DNA of 64,000 nucleotides from Membranipora membranacea. Its lineage: Eukaryota; Bryozoa; Gymnolaemata; Cheilostomatida; Membraniporidae. The DNA is taken from positions 372,001 through 436,000 of the forward strand of contig OU612071.1 in the NCBI GenBank assembly GCA_914767715.1. The letters are read 5' to 3'. The position numbers and the translations under genes were made by a program. Positions 23,802-35,000 of the stretch are shown one piece after another. The notes beneath the pieces are model-generated. The model was not told where the DNA came from and ran no database searches. It saw only the letters and a program-made list of their open reading frames with translations. Each line of letters begins with the position of its first letter. The stretch's first letter is position 1.

Positions 23802-24210
23802 GTTCTATCTGTCTCTATCTCTGTCTCGATCTATTCCACAATACCCTTATCTCTATCTATTCTCTATCTACAACAGGAAACGGTCGTTAATCATACATAT
23901 AGTCTGGGTCTTGAGATGAGATAATGAGATAGGCCTAGTAGATAGTATAGATAGATAAATAGTAGCGAGGTCGGATGGTTTAGTGGTCTGTTCGTCACAG
24001 TTACAGTCCTGTGATCAGTTAGGACAACGTCCATGAACTCAATTCGTAATTTAGGTCATATTTAAGGTCATATATGAGTAGCCTTATGAATTTGGTGGGC
24101 TGCGGCTTTGACATTCATTAATAGTTTGGTGATCTGAGAAGACCGTCTATCAGAGATGAGTGATATTTTAACATAAATTTTGCTAGCTAAGTTTGTGTCT
24201 AGGCCTACCG

Positions 24211-24907
24211 TAAGGTCGCGTATTGTAACCGCTGGTGAACAAGCCTGGATTAATTTAGGAAACAAAACACAGATTTTAGCCATATCACACCAGCAAGCCC
24301 ACTGTCATTTAACCACAATATCTAGCCGCCCAGGCAATATAATGATCAAGAAATGTGCACACTATGTGTTACATGCTAATGCCCTCCCACCACACTGCAC
24401 AGACCTGACCACAGCCCACAGCTGTCCTACTTACTTCTTCAAAACAAAACATTATGATACATTCCTGTCTGCCATAATAATAAGCATTGCATCGAGTGGT
24501 TGGAGAAGAAGAATGCTGATTGGTTAACTATTGGTCAGATCGTTTCTAATTGGATGATAATCTTATGTAGTTGAAACAATGAACTAAACCTTTAGGTTTA
24601 GTTCAGGGTTAGGTTTAGTTTAGGTTTGGTTCATTGGTTGAAACGAGGCAAACAACTGCTTGAGGTCAAGGTCACTACATTGAGCTCAACAATTTTATAT
24701 GTCTCTTCTGAGGTCGGATATTGTTAATAAAAATAAGAGATATATAGTCGCTGCTAGCTTGTTACAACTGAGTTAGTATGTATGTTCACTCATTAGCCAC
24801 CTGCCTATAGAATTTGGAAACAATGCCCTTATTATAACCGCGGTATGCTTGACTTAGTTTTAACCACTCATGGACATTAACCATGCGGCTACAATACGCG
24901 ACCTTAA
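24211..24907. repeat. inverted repeat pair, about 22 bp
   Basis: TAAGGTCGCGTATTGTAACC near 24211 is the complement of GGCTACAATACGCGACCTTA ending near 24906, with one mismatch. No matching target duplication was found. It could be a small TIR element about 700 bp long. Confidence 0.5.
24570..24645. repeat. imperfect hairpin
   Basis: GTTGAAACAATGAACTAAACC pairs with GGTTTGGTTCATTGGTTGAAAC; the middle is AGGTTTAGTT-rich. Confidence 0.5.
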
Positions 24908-25007
24908 GGTATATAAAAAATGAAACGGTTAATATGGGCTTACCTTTCATTCAGCTATCTCAAGCATAATTTTCTCTTTAAAAACTCAACTTCTCTAGAG
25001 ATGGCCC

Positions 25008-25241
25008 AGTAGTCACTGAGTGAGAGCTACTTATTAGATATGTATTACTGGTACGTATACGCTACATGATATAATAGATAGGCCTAGTAGTCACTGAGTG
25101 AGAGCTACTTATTAGATATGTATTCCTGGTACGTATACACTACATGATATATTAGATAGGACTAGTAGTCAGAGATTGAGAGCTACTTATTACATATGTT
25201 TTACAGGTACACGCACTCTACATGAGATATTAGCTGAGAGA
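25008..25241 (+). repeat. 78-bp tandem repeat spanning a stomatin exon start
   Basis: Copies begin at 25008, 25086 and 25164 (AGTAGTCA, TGAGAGCTACTTATTA, ATATGT, TTAC, CTACATGA). The third copy contains the real acceptor (TTTTACAG at 25199-25206) and the first bases of the exon. In the first two the AG is TG, and the exon-like part has decayed. Confidence 0.85.
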
Positions 25242-28200
25242 GGAGAAATATCACACAGTATGCAGGAGACATTAGATTCAGCTACAGATCCATGGGGTAT
25301 TCAAATAGAAAGAGTTGTAATGTAAGCGCAATATAATCACCATAATACTATTCCAACCGCTTGTTAAGGCTGGAACGGGTTTTGAACCCGGTCCTGACCC
25401 GGGGGTCAACCACCTCGGGACAGTACCGGGTCGAGTCGGGTTTAAGCTTTCCGGGTTTGAGCTTACTCAGGCCTAGTCAGTCATTTCATTTGCACTACCA
25501 AATACTAGTTATGTCTTTCAACTAGCTGGTCAAAACATCGCCTGGACCAAGGTTTGATCCAGCGATGTTGTGTTCAGCAGTCCAGGACCTTATCCACTAC
25601 ACTACTGAACTAATATGTCTGAAATGAAATCAAGACTATACTATCATAAAAAAACTTTGTATTCCAACTACATGTAAAAATGGGAGTTGCCTGCATTTAT
25701 GTGTGGTGGGGCAACTCCAAAATGTTGTATATGATTGCTATTAGAATTTGACTAATATTCAGTATTCAAATCCTATGGCAATATCCATTTCGATATAGAA
25801 TGATCTTGAGATCCAATATGGGAGCCTAGAACAGCAACTTTGCCGATATCAGTTTTTGTATCTGAGGGAATTGGGGTTATCATGTAATTAGTTTGAATGT
25901 TATGACTGCGGTACTTTGTGTATTCTTTGTATGAATGAATTCAATATTTCACAACGGCTCAGCAATAAATAGGTTCAGTAGCTCTGTTTCAAGCGTACTC
26001 GAACCTGACCTGGCCCGTCCTGAAAGATAGCCAAAACCCGGAAATCCGACCCGGTTCTGGTATCGTGAACCCGTTCCAGCCTTACCTCTTGTTATCTGCT
26101 TTGAGATTTGTCGAAATGCAAGTTACATTATTATGAATGCTGTTATATCATTGATCAATTTGTACGGATGTTTTTGTTGAGAGGGCTGATAGGTTGGTGA
26201 TGTGAGGATGCATGACATGACTCGTCTTAACTAATGACCAAGCAATATGTGAAAAACAGCTCAATCACAAGACACGATATGATGCTGAAGCCAATATTTT
26301 CAGATACTCTGTCCAAGGATTTCAAGAAATCCTTGCTCTGTCTGAAGAGCTTTCCTACCTTGTAAAATTTTCCAAGCCTGTCAATGCTGATGTCTTAATT
26401 TAGGAGTTTGAACAGTGATGTTATCAATCTGGAAATTTGATGTTTCAATTGTGCAGAAAGGATGTACGGCTGCCTGTCCAGCTTCAAAGAGCCATGGCAG
26501 CAGAAGCTGAGGCTACAAAAGAATCTAAGGCTCAGGTGAGTAATAAGTTGCCTCCTATGCTGATAGGAGTACAATTCGCACCTAAGAATCATTCTCCAAA
26601 TAGTCAAAATAACCCGGAATCATCACATCACCTCCCCCCCCCCCCGCCAGTTGGCTGTCAGACAAGCAAGAGTCTTTGGACCTCAGGCAATCGTCATTAT
26701 ATCTTGCAGGGTTGGCTATCTAGGACGTGCTCCACAAGCCAAATTATCTCAGGGTACATACAACATGTTGGAGGACTATTTTAAGACTACACCAAACCAA
26801 GGGGGAAAGCTCCAGAGTAAGATTAATTAAACACAAGACACTCATTACACAGAACCGGTCATGTGACCTATTTACTGTGGAACTTTGTTTCATATGTGAC
26901 CTTTAACCATTAACCTCCTCCTCCAACTCACAAACACTTGATTGGACCAAAATAAATTAAACCCCAATTAACAGAGCTGCCCTTGTATTAGTCTTGACCT
27001 CTGCGCTAAGTTATTGGACTATTTTACGTGACCTTCACCCTCTCTCGTGTGACCTACACCCTGTCTATGTGACCTTTGACCTCATTACTGTAGGTTATAG
27101 CAGCAGAAGGGGAACAGAAAGCTGCCAGAGCATTAAAAGAAGCAGCAGAGATAATAAGTTCATCTTCAGCTGTCTTACAGCTCAGATACCTACAGACTGT
27201 GAGTAATACTATAACAATATATAATATAACTATATACAATATAACTATAATAAGTTCATCTTCAGCTGCCTTGCAGCTCAGATACCTACAGACTGTGAGT
27301 AATACTATAACTATATATAATATAGCTATATATAATATAACTATAATAAGTTCATCTTCTGCAGCCTTACAGCTCAGATACCTACAGACTGTGAGTAATA
27401 CTATAACAATATATAATATAACTATATACAATATAACTATAATAAGTTCATCTTCAGCTGCCTTGCAGCTCAGATACCTACAGACTGTGAGTAATACTAT
27501 AACTATATATAATATAGCTATATATAATATAACTATAATAAGTTCATCTTCTGCAGCCTTACAGCTCAGATACCTACAGACTGTGAGTAACACTATAACA
27601 ATATATAATATAACTTTATATAATATAACTGTAATAAGTTCATCTTCAGCTGCCTTGAAGCTCAGATATCTACAGACTGTGAGTAATACTATAACAATAT
27701 ATAATATAACTATATATCATTTAAATATAATAAGTTCACCTTCTGCAGCCTTACAGCTCAGATATCTACAGACTGTGAGTAATCCTATAACAATATATAT
27801 AATATAACTATATATACTATAACTATAATGTGTTCATCATCAGCTGCCTTACAGCTCAGACACCTACAGACTGTGAGTAATACTATAACCATATATAATC
27901 TAACTATAATAAAGCTATAGACAATATAACTATACATCGTTGTAATAAGGTTTGAAATTATTCTGTAACGATTTTCTATCAAATCAACTGGCTATTATGG
28001 CTCTTATCTAATTGGCCGGGTGATGGGAGAGAGAGTATACCAGGTCAGATGGTACTTTCCTGAAAGTACTAATTCAGATAAAGTGAAGGTTAAACTGAAT
28101 TTTCAGTAAGTACTTTCACTGACCTTTCATAAGCTCTCTCTCTTTCCATCCAGTCAGTCAGGTGAGAGCCATTCACATTGGCTATTTCTTATTACAATCA

Positions 28201-28830
28201 AGAAAGATAACAATTTATGTCCATTATTAACCGACGTAGATAGAGTCTAATCAGCGTGGGAGGGAATCTTATATCAAGGTTGTTTGTCATGAAAATCATG
28301 TTTTTTTTTGTTGAGTGCTGAGTTTGACCGACTGAAGGATAAACAAACACCAGAAAACCCCCCCCCCCCCCACAACAATGCTTGTCAAGACAGGCTAATG
28401 AAGCCTCAGATAATTGGTTTTTATATTCCTTCAAGCATTGATGTATTTCCCACATTACATAAAAATGAATCTCAGCCCTGTAGATCTCAAGGCTATAATT
28501 TAGAGATCCACCAAACTTCAGACATGACACTCACTGGTGTGTTAATAAATCACTGCGGTCAGAGAAGGCTTTGTTCTGTGACTAATTCACTATTATTCAT
28601 GAGACTCCACCAAATCTCCACCAGTTAACATATAGCCAGCTATTATTATTTTGTATATCTATGTATTTTATTTTATATATTTATATATATAAGGCAACAC
28701 TATTTTTGGATAATTTCTATACTTACAGCTGAACACAATCTCCTCAGAGAAGAACTCGACTATTATATTTCCAATTCCTGTCGATTTTATGAAAATGTGG
28801 GGCAGAGAAGAAAAGGTGCACACTGACTGA
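25207..28830 (+). CDS. STOM: stomatin-family membrane protein, C-terminal half
   Basis: Four exons join in phase: 25207-25321 (RTLHEILAERGEISHSMQ, DPWGIQIERVV), 26457-26535 (KDVRLPVQLQRAMAAEAEA), 27094-27198 (VIAAEGEQKAARALKEAAE, then ISSSSA-x-LQLRYLQT) and 28729-28830 (LNTISSEKNSTIIFPIPVD, FMKMWGR, stop 28828-28830). These are the end of the SPFH/band-7 domain, the coiled-coil segment and the oligomerisation/C-terminal region of stomatins, scaffold proteins of membrane rafts that modulate channels. Exon 1 here starts in mid-domain. The N-terminal membrane hairpin and first part of the SPFH domain must be on exons further upstream that I did not find. The second intron holds a hAT-like MITE; exon borders on both sides have been tandemly copied. 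Confidence 0.92.
25530..25650 (-). repeat. tRNA-derived SINE, family B
   Basis: The minus strand has an A box (TAGTGTAGTGGATAAGG) and a B-box-like GGATCAAACC. It shares GACTATACTATCATAAAA with the 6.3-kb copy. Confidence 0.55.
25655..25724. repeat. 70-bp hairpin module, copy 1
   Basis: Contains GGAGTTGCC (25683-25691) and GGCAACTCC (25710-25718) around CATTTATGTGTGGTG. Nearly identical to 51119-51188. Confidence 0.75.
27103..27905 (+). repeat. 96-bp tandem repeat of a stomatin exon end plus donor
   Basis: Eight copies of the exon end AGCTCAGATACCTACAGACT each followed by the donor GTGAGTAAT. The authentic junction is at 27198/27199; further junctions follow after 27294, 27390, 27486, 27582, 27678, 27774 and 27872 (steps of 96, the last 98). 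Because 96 is a multiple of three, the retained intron stays open in the stomatin frame until about 27807. The opposite strand is also open, as an artefact of the repeat. Confidence 0.92.
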
Positions 28831-31800
28831 GATATTGAGGGACTCAAGCATCGGGTAATCTCTGCCATGTTAGACTTCTGTGTGCAGCTCATTAGTGGTT
28901 AGCTGGTATGTTGGATTTGGTTGAACAACAGTTATAGCTGAGGACATATTAGGATATGAATATCCTTTAAAGTTTAAGATTGTACAGATTTGAAGTCTGC
29001 GACAGTCCTATGGCTCTATTAAGAGATATCCTTTGTCGTAACTGGTAGATATAACTTTTCTATCCATATTTAAAACATATCTAGATATCTGTTAAGAGAT
29101 ATGCCAATGTAAATAATTATGATACATTAGATTGGATAAAGTTTAGTTTGTGATACCAAATCAGCAAATTATCTTTTGAGAGTCTTATTCCTCTCTACAT
29201 GAAAAGGTTCATAGAAAATATATCTAATAAAAAAACACTTTTTATATATATCTTTTTCTAGCAGGGTAATTTGTACTTTTTTCCCAGGGGATTATTATAT
29301 TAACACAATGTCCGCCATGAATTTTATTATTCAACCTTTTCTGTCATAAAAAGATCCATCGCTGATTGCTTTTACTTGTTGCTAGTCTGGTACTGTTAGC
29401 TTCCATCTAAAATCTACAGTAAGATTTTATATCCTGTCAGCTTACTTATAATCTACAGAAATCGCTTATGTGTGACACATATTAACTTTTATTACTAGAT
29501 GTGAATCTCAAACTGTGTACAATTTTATCAGGAATTTTTTTTCTATTTTATTAGTGTTTTACACTACGGTAAATACTATAATTGTACTCACTAATTGAGT
29601 ATGTGATGTTCTGCCGCCATCATTGTAAATAGAGGATTAAGTCTGTTGATATTGCTTTTTGTCTTTTTTTTATCAGAAGTGAGTTTTTTATTTTTAGACT
29701 GTTGGAGAGAATTGAATCTATTAATATTTCAGGTGTTTTTTTATCCATTTACTACACAATCTGTACTCGTAATTTGGTATACACCCAGTAAGGCATTTCT
29801 GATAGTTTATGAGGTTTAACGATATTATGATTGGTTAATTATTGCGGTCAGTATATTTAATTAAAGTTTGTTTAGACTTTAGATGTTATGAATATAATTC
29901 TGGTCAATAGAGAAAATATTATATCAGTGTTAGTTTCTCCATTTTTTTTAATTTGAAGCGGCAAATAATTTCCACAGTCGAGTTTGTACTAAATCTCAGT
30001 CAGCTCCTCATCGCTGCCCTAAAAGAGTTCATGACTGTCTTAGCTCTAGTTCTAAATAGAGAGTGATTGAGAATGAAAATTTTTGGGCCGCCGGCTGAGA
30101 TGTCCAGTATACACAACATCAAAGCTGAGGTCTTAGATCAATTATTCAGTCATGCCAAAATAAAGGCTTGTGCTAGCATAATGTGGAGAGAATCACAAAA
30201 TTCGTGCGATTTGTTTAATGAAGGGTTGATATGTCCTGAAGTGAGAACCTTCTAACAAAAGTCTCACCTGTTTTCAGATCCAGCTCAGCAGTATTTGTGA
30301 CCTCACTCTTGATCTTTTGAACTATAGGCTTATAGCAGGCTTGACAAGTCTGCTTACAGCCCTCGGTCCAGTCAGTGTGCTGATCCTCCTAACTAAACCA
30401 TAAACTGAAGTCCTGTCAACACTCTCACAGCTCATCATCAATCATTATCAATAAGGTGGGCTATCCTCCTGCGCCATGGCCCGCCTCAAAACATTATGTT
30501 TGGGTCAAACTAAAACAAAATGCCTCGTATCATTGTATGTTCAAAATTGGTTGCAGAGAGGGATTGAGCGTGTCAAAGATCAATGTTGGCATATCATCCC
30601 CAAAGCCTTCTCTGTGGTGGTCAATAGACTCAGAATTTTGATGAAAAATTACTCACACAAACACAATTAGTACTATTATAATCAGTAAACTATGAAACGA
30701 GGCACAGCTGCACAGCTGCAGAACCCCTACAATTTTGATTGAAAGCAGTCAGTATATAACATTATACCCCATCAGTCTACCTTCAGCTTCCATAAAGTAT
30801 TATAATTAGAGATGGACAAAAATCTGAATCTCACCAAATGAGGTGAATAGCTCTCTGATACTTTCTCTTACCAATCCCAAAGGACTCTATCTCGATAAGT
30901 CTGCTCACCACTTGAGCACTAATATTGGTGAGCACCGAGTGTAAATCTATAAAGTACAGATCAGTCTGGTCACATATCTATAGAGATGTAGCCGCATGTA
31001 TCAATAGCAGTGAACTTCTTTAGTATGTTTATTTGTGGGTAACATTTCTGTGTTTAAAGACAAACAATTTTTTATCATTGCTGTCAATTTCATTGGTTTT
31101 ACCACACAGCACTCATATCTGAGAGACAGACTGGTAGATATTGCTCCTCAGTCAGACTTGACCACAATATTTCAGTTGGTTCCAACCGATTCAGATTATT
31201 TTTGTTATGAGCAGCTATTTAAATTCTTTATACCACTCAGAATACTGTGTCATTCTGGTTCATTTAAATACTAAATGCAGATAATTCTGAATAAAACTGA
31301 ATAATCATAGTAATAAAAAATCAAAATGAATCAGATTAACAATGATTTAAGGAGGAACTTCTCATCAAGTTAGATAAATAATATTTATTTACAGACATCA
31401 ATGCACACTTAGAGTTTACAGGCGTAACAATATATGGTTAATTCAACTTTCAGACAGACAAAGGAAAAATAATACTAAAGCTTCTTCTCGTCAAGCTGAC
31501 AGTGCTGATTCATCTGGGAGCTATTCTCACTACATACATATAATATTATTGGAACTAAAAGTAAACTGTAAATTGCACAAAATTGTTTATTTTAAGAGGA
31601 GTTAACCTTTTACAGGCGATACTATAGGATGCCACATGGATTATATGGAGTAAGCACTGCTGTTGAGATGAGGTCTTTGAAGTGGCCTCTTCCATCATGT
31701 TACCGGCCTTTACTTCTTTTTTTTTCGGAGATGACAAAATACTGTTCTTTTGTTTCGTCATCAAAACCTGCCGAACATATATGTATAAGACATGAGACCA

Positions 31801-31998
31801 GTCAGGTCTTCTCTTCAGCATATTTTGGAAGCAACCAAATTTATTCATGTAAGGCATTTTGATAACACAATAAACATATTATTACTATGTGTCAGACATA
31901 CATAACTCGCGCACAAATCTATATTATATTTTCATGAAAACTTACCAACCTTTGTTGCACCGTCTTCTCTTATAGGCCTTAGTCTCGTTTTTGTCTGT
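28831..31998. other. no gene recognised
   Basis: About 3.1 kb of AT-rich sequence between the stop of stomatin and the stop of the ankyrin gene on the other strand (converging genes). Short open frames at 30067-30255, 30456-30670 and 31035-31274 have no recognisable motif. Confidence 0.4.
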
Positions 31999-32057
31999 TC
32001 AAAGATTCTTGCGCAACAATTCTTCACGCATCGGAAGTAAGACATCAGCACTATCAC
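31999..32057 (-). CDS. last exon of the ankyrin/NTase/TPR gene
   Basis: Acceptor TTACAG then a frame encoding DSADVLLPMREELLRKNL and TGA. Phase fits the preceding microexon. Confidence 0.7.
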
Positions 32058-35000
32058 CTGTAAGCGCAGAGCTGTCAGTTTTATATCAATAAATCTAAGG
32101 TTGTCTAAAGGAGAATTTCAATGAGATTATCATGAGCAACATGAAAACTAATGACATGATCTTATCACACAATGCCAATACCAATGCTGGAATTGCTAAT
32201 TATCAGCAGCAGAAATAGGAGCCACAGCTATGCTGATAGTCCAGCTATTAAATAATTAGCTAAAGTTGAGCAGAGACAGAACTAAACCAAGTCACAATAA
32301 GCAATGGTGTATGAGGCAGAAAATGCATATGCATGCGTTTTAATATTTTGCCGGCATCTTTTCCCTTTAATTTTGGAAGCTATCATGAAATATTAAACAT
32401 AGGTTATTGAATAATAGAGGTGCCCCAATGCAAGTTAGTGGCATCAAATTACCAACCAGAAAGTATTGTCTGACTTTAAGCAATCTATACGGTATTTAGA
32501 TATCTGAATTTCTGAAAGGTGTTATATCAGTGTGAGCCTGAGTTAGATCTAAAGCTTTAAAAACACATGCTTAAATGCTGAGCCTACTCGATGTGCAAGC
32601 TGAACTTCCAGGACAGTTAGGGTGGGCAAGGAAGCTGTAGTACGCAAAAAATGTCCAACTTGTGACTTATATGTATTACGTTCAATGCCGTCGATTGCAT
32701 AAGTGAAACCTGATACAGGGGTCAGATGCCATGACAATTGCGACGAGGTGAAGGGAAAACTTACCTCTGCGCATTTGTTTAGCTGAAATGTAAGAAATAA
32801 AAGGTGTGAGATTTGTGAGTAGGCTTGGTTATAATTTAATCAATGAAGAGTTGGCAGTCTCCAGACAGTGCGACTTAAGGTTTCACAAACAAATGCCTCA
32901 GTTCAGTGATTGATATGTGGTGTCAAGATGAACTGCTATATATCTTTTGAATATTTGACAAGCTAGATTTGCCATTTTCAATCAAATTTCTTCCGATGTT
33001 GTATTGAAAATTTATTCAATTCTTTACAAGTTTAGTAACAGACCAATAGCCTCTTGACTTTTTTTGACAGGTTGCAGTTTTTTCTGTTTATGTAGTACTC
33101 TCACATGATATAAGACTTTGTGCGGATTGATCTCATGAATTCTTCTCACCTTTACTGCAGTGCTGACTGACATATCTATCTAAACTCTTCTTCTCCTCAC
33201 CGCGTCGTTCCTCCATCTTTCTTGCTTTTTCCTCTAGAGCTTTTGCTTGTTCATTTTGTCCAAGAGCTCTTAGAATGTTACCTCTTTCTGTCATAAGAGC
33301 AGCGTACTCCTCATTACAGGACGATTCTCTGTAAGCCTCTTCCATATAACCTTGCGCTTCAAACAGTGAATCATTTGCCTTCTTCACGTCACCATTCTCT
33401 TTCTCTATTCCAGCAATAGCCACAAGAACTCGGGCAGCATGCAGATTTGAACGATTTTCATGGTACACCTTTAAGGCCGCCGTGTAATGCTTGTTTGCTA
33501 GCCCCAAATCTCCACCATTGCGCTTTGCCAAGTCACCTCGTGTTTTCTCTAGTCTCCCATAGTCTCCATGAGTCGGCTGATTTGGATGAGCTTCGTTGAG
33601 TGTCATCTTAGCTGTCTGATACCACTGATCAATATCTTCTGGTTTTGCAGCGTCATCTGTTGTCTCAACGTCACAGACACAGTGTGCTGCTTCTCTAGAA
33701 GGATTGTTAACATATTTAAGTCTGCCTTCCAAACTCAGCCGATCGAATCCTTCAATCAAGCCTAGATCACTGCACTTCCCGCCCGTTGCTGCATAGAGAA
33801 TGAGCTCCTTGAGAACTTTGAACAGCATTTGCAAAGGTTTCACTCTATTAGAGAACAGCTGCATTAGAACTTTGGCTGTTTCAAGCAGCACAACAGCCTT
33901 TTCCACTGGTGAATTCTTTTCAGTCAAACTGTTCAGGGATATCTCACGTTGTACAGTAATACTTTCCTCGTGTGATTGTTGAGTCGGATATGAATGTTTC
34001 AGAGCTAACTCATACGCTTTCTTAGCATCTTTAAGCTTCCCCATCCCGTTGTTACACCTTCCCATACCCCTGTAGACCTCAGTTAGCTTGACTCCGTACT
34101 CTGTAAGCCTCAGCCTGTCATCATGTAGACGCTGGTACAGCTCCAGGGCCTGTTCGTAGTTCTTTAACTGGAGATGAGAATGTGCCAGAGTGTAACAAAT
34201 ATTCAGATCATCAGTAGCTATATGGGCTTGAACAACTTTGCTCCATTGAAGAGAAAAGAAGTCTGCGAGAGAAGAACTCATGGGGTTTTCATTTACCTCC
34301 ATTTTAGTGGCCTGCTTTACATCTTTTGCTGTCGAAAGGTTATTCATGATGGAAAGGTGATACTGCATATCTAGTATACTCTTGCTTAGGGTGTAGAACT
34401 CCTCTGTTGCTATTCTCCAGAGTTTACGACCAACAAAGACAAACTTCTCCTCTCCTCCATGTCTAGCCATGATTATATCTGTCTCTGTTTCCTCTGTATT
34501 CCCTGTGGTGAACTCATCACGCTTAGCGTCCATGTATAAATAGCACCTCAGACGTGAGTAGGATGCAAAGGCAAGAAGAAACTGAAGTGAGTGTGCGAAA
34601 CTCCTTTTTGACTCTTTTCTCCATGTTTCCAATGTTCGCCATGAGTCACGCTCTGAAGAACAGTTGATGATTGCGCTGTCTAAAAGAACAAGTGATGGGA
34701 ACCGATAGAGTAAAGTTTTAGCGTTCAATGTAAATCCTGCCGAATAATCATCAAACTGAGGCTGAAATCTGTACCGCTTTATGTCACTGTGCAGCATCTG
34801 CAGGCTCACACTTAGTCTGTCAGAGTTTATGTTCTTGTCTATGGACTTTCTTTTAGCCTCAAAGCTTTTGAGCAGAGTGTCTTTTTTTACATGCGAGTAT
34901 ATAAGAGAGGTGAATCTCAGCATAGCAGTAATATCACCTTTTATAGCCTCTTCAGGGTCTGGGTGTTTGAAAGTTTCCTTATATACTTTACTGAGTGCAC

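Larger units (their letters stand above)
25365..26084. mobile_element. hAT-like MITE in stomatin intron
   Basis: Inverted ends TAAGGCTGGAACGGGTT (left) and AACCCGTTCCAGCCTTA (right), with further GC-rich similarity inward. Flanks CCGCTTGT (25357-25364) and CCTCTTGT (26085-26092) are an 8-bp target duplication with one mismatch, as for hAT elements. No transposase frame. A family B SINE is nested inside at 25530-25650. Confidence 0.75.

Noticed and set aside
27054-27593. 179-codon minus-strand ORF with repeats
   Set aside because: It is the antisense of the 96-bp stomatin border repeat; a unit length divisible by three keeps both strands open.
30067-31274. Short plus-strand ORFs between stomatin and the ankyrin gene
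   Set aside because: 60-80 codons each, AT-driven, without recognisable domains or consistent splice sites.
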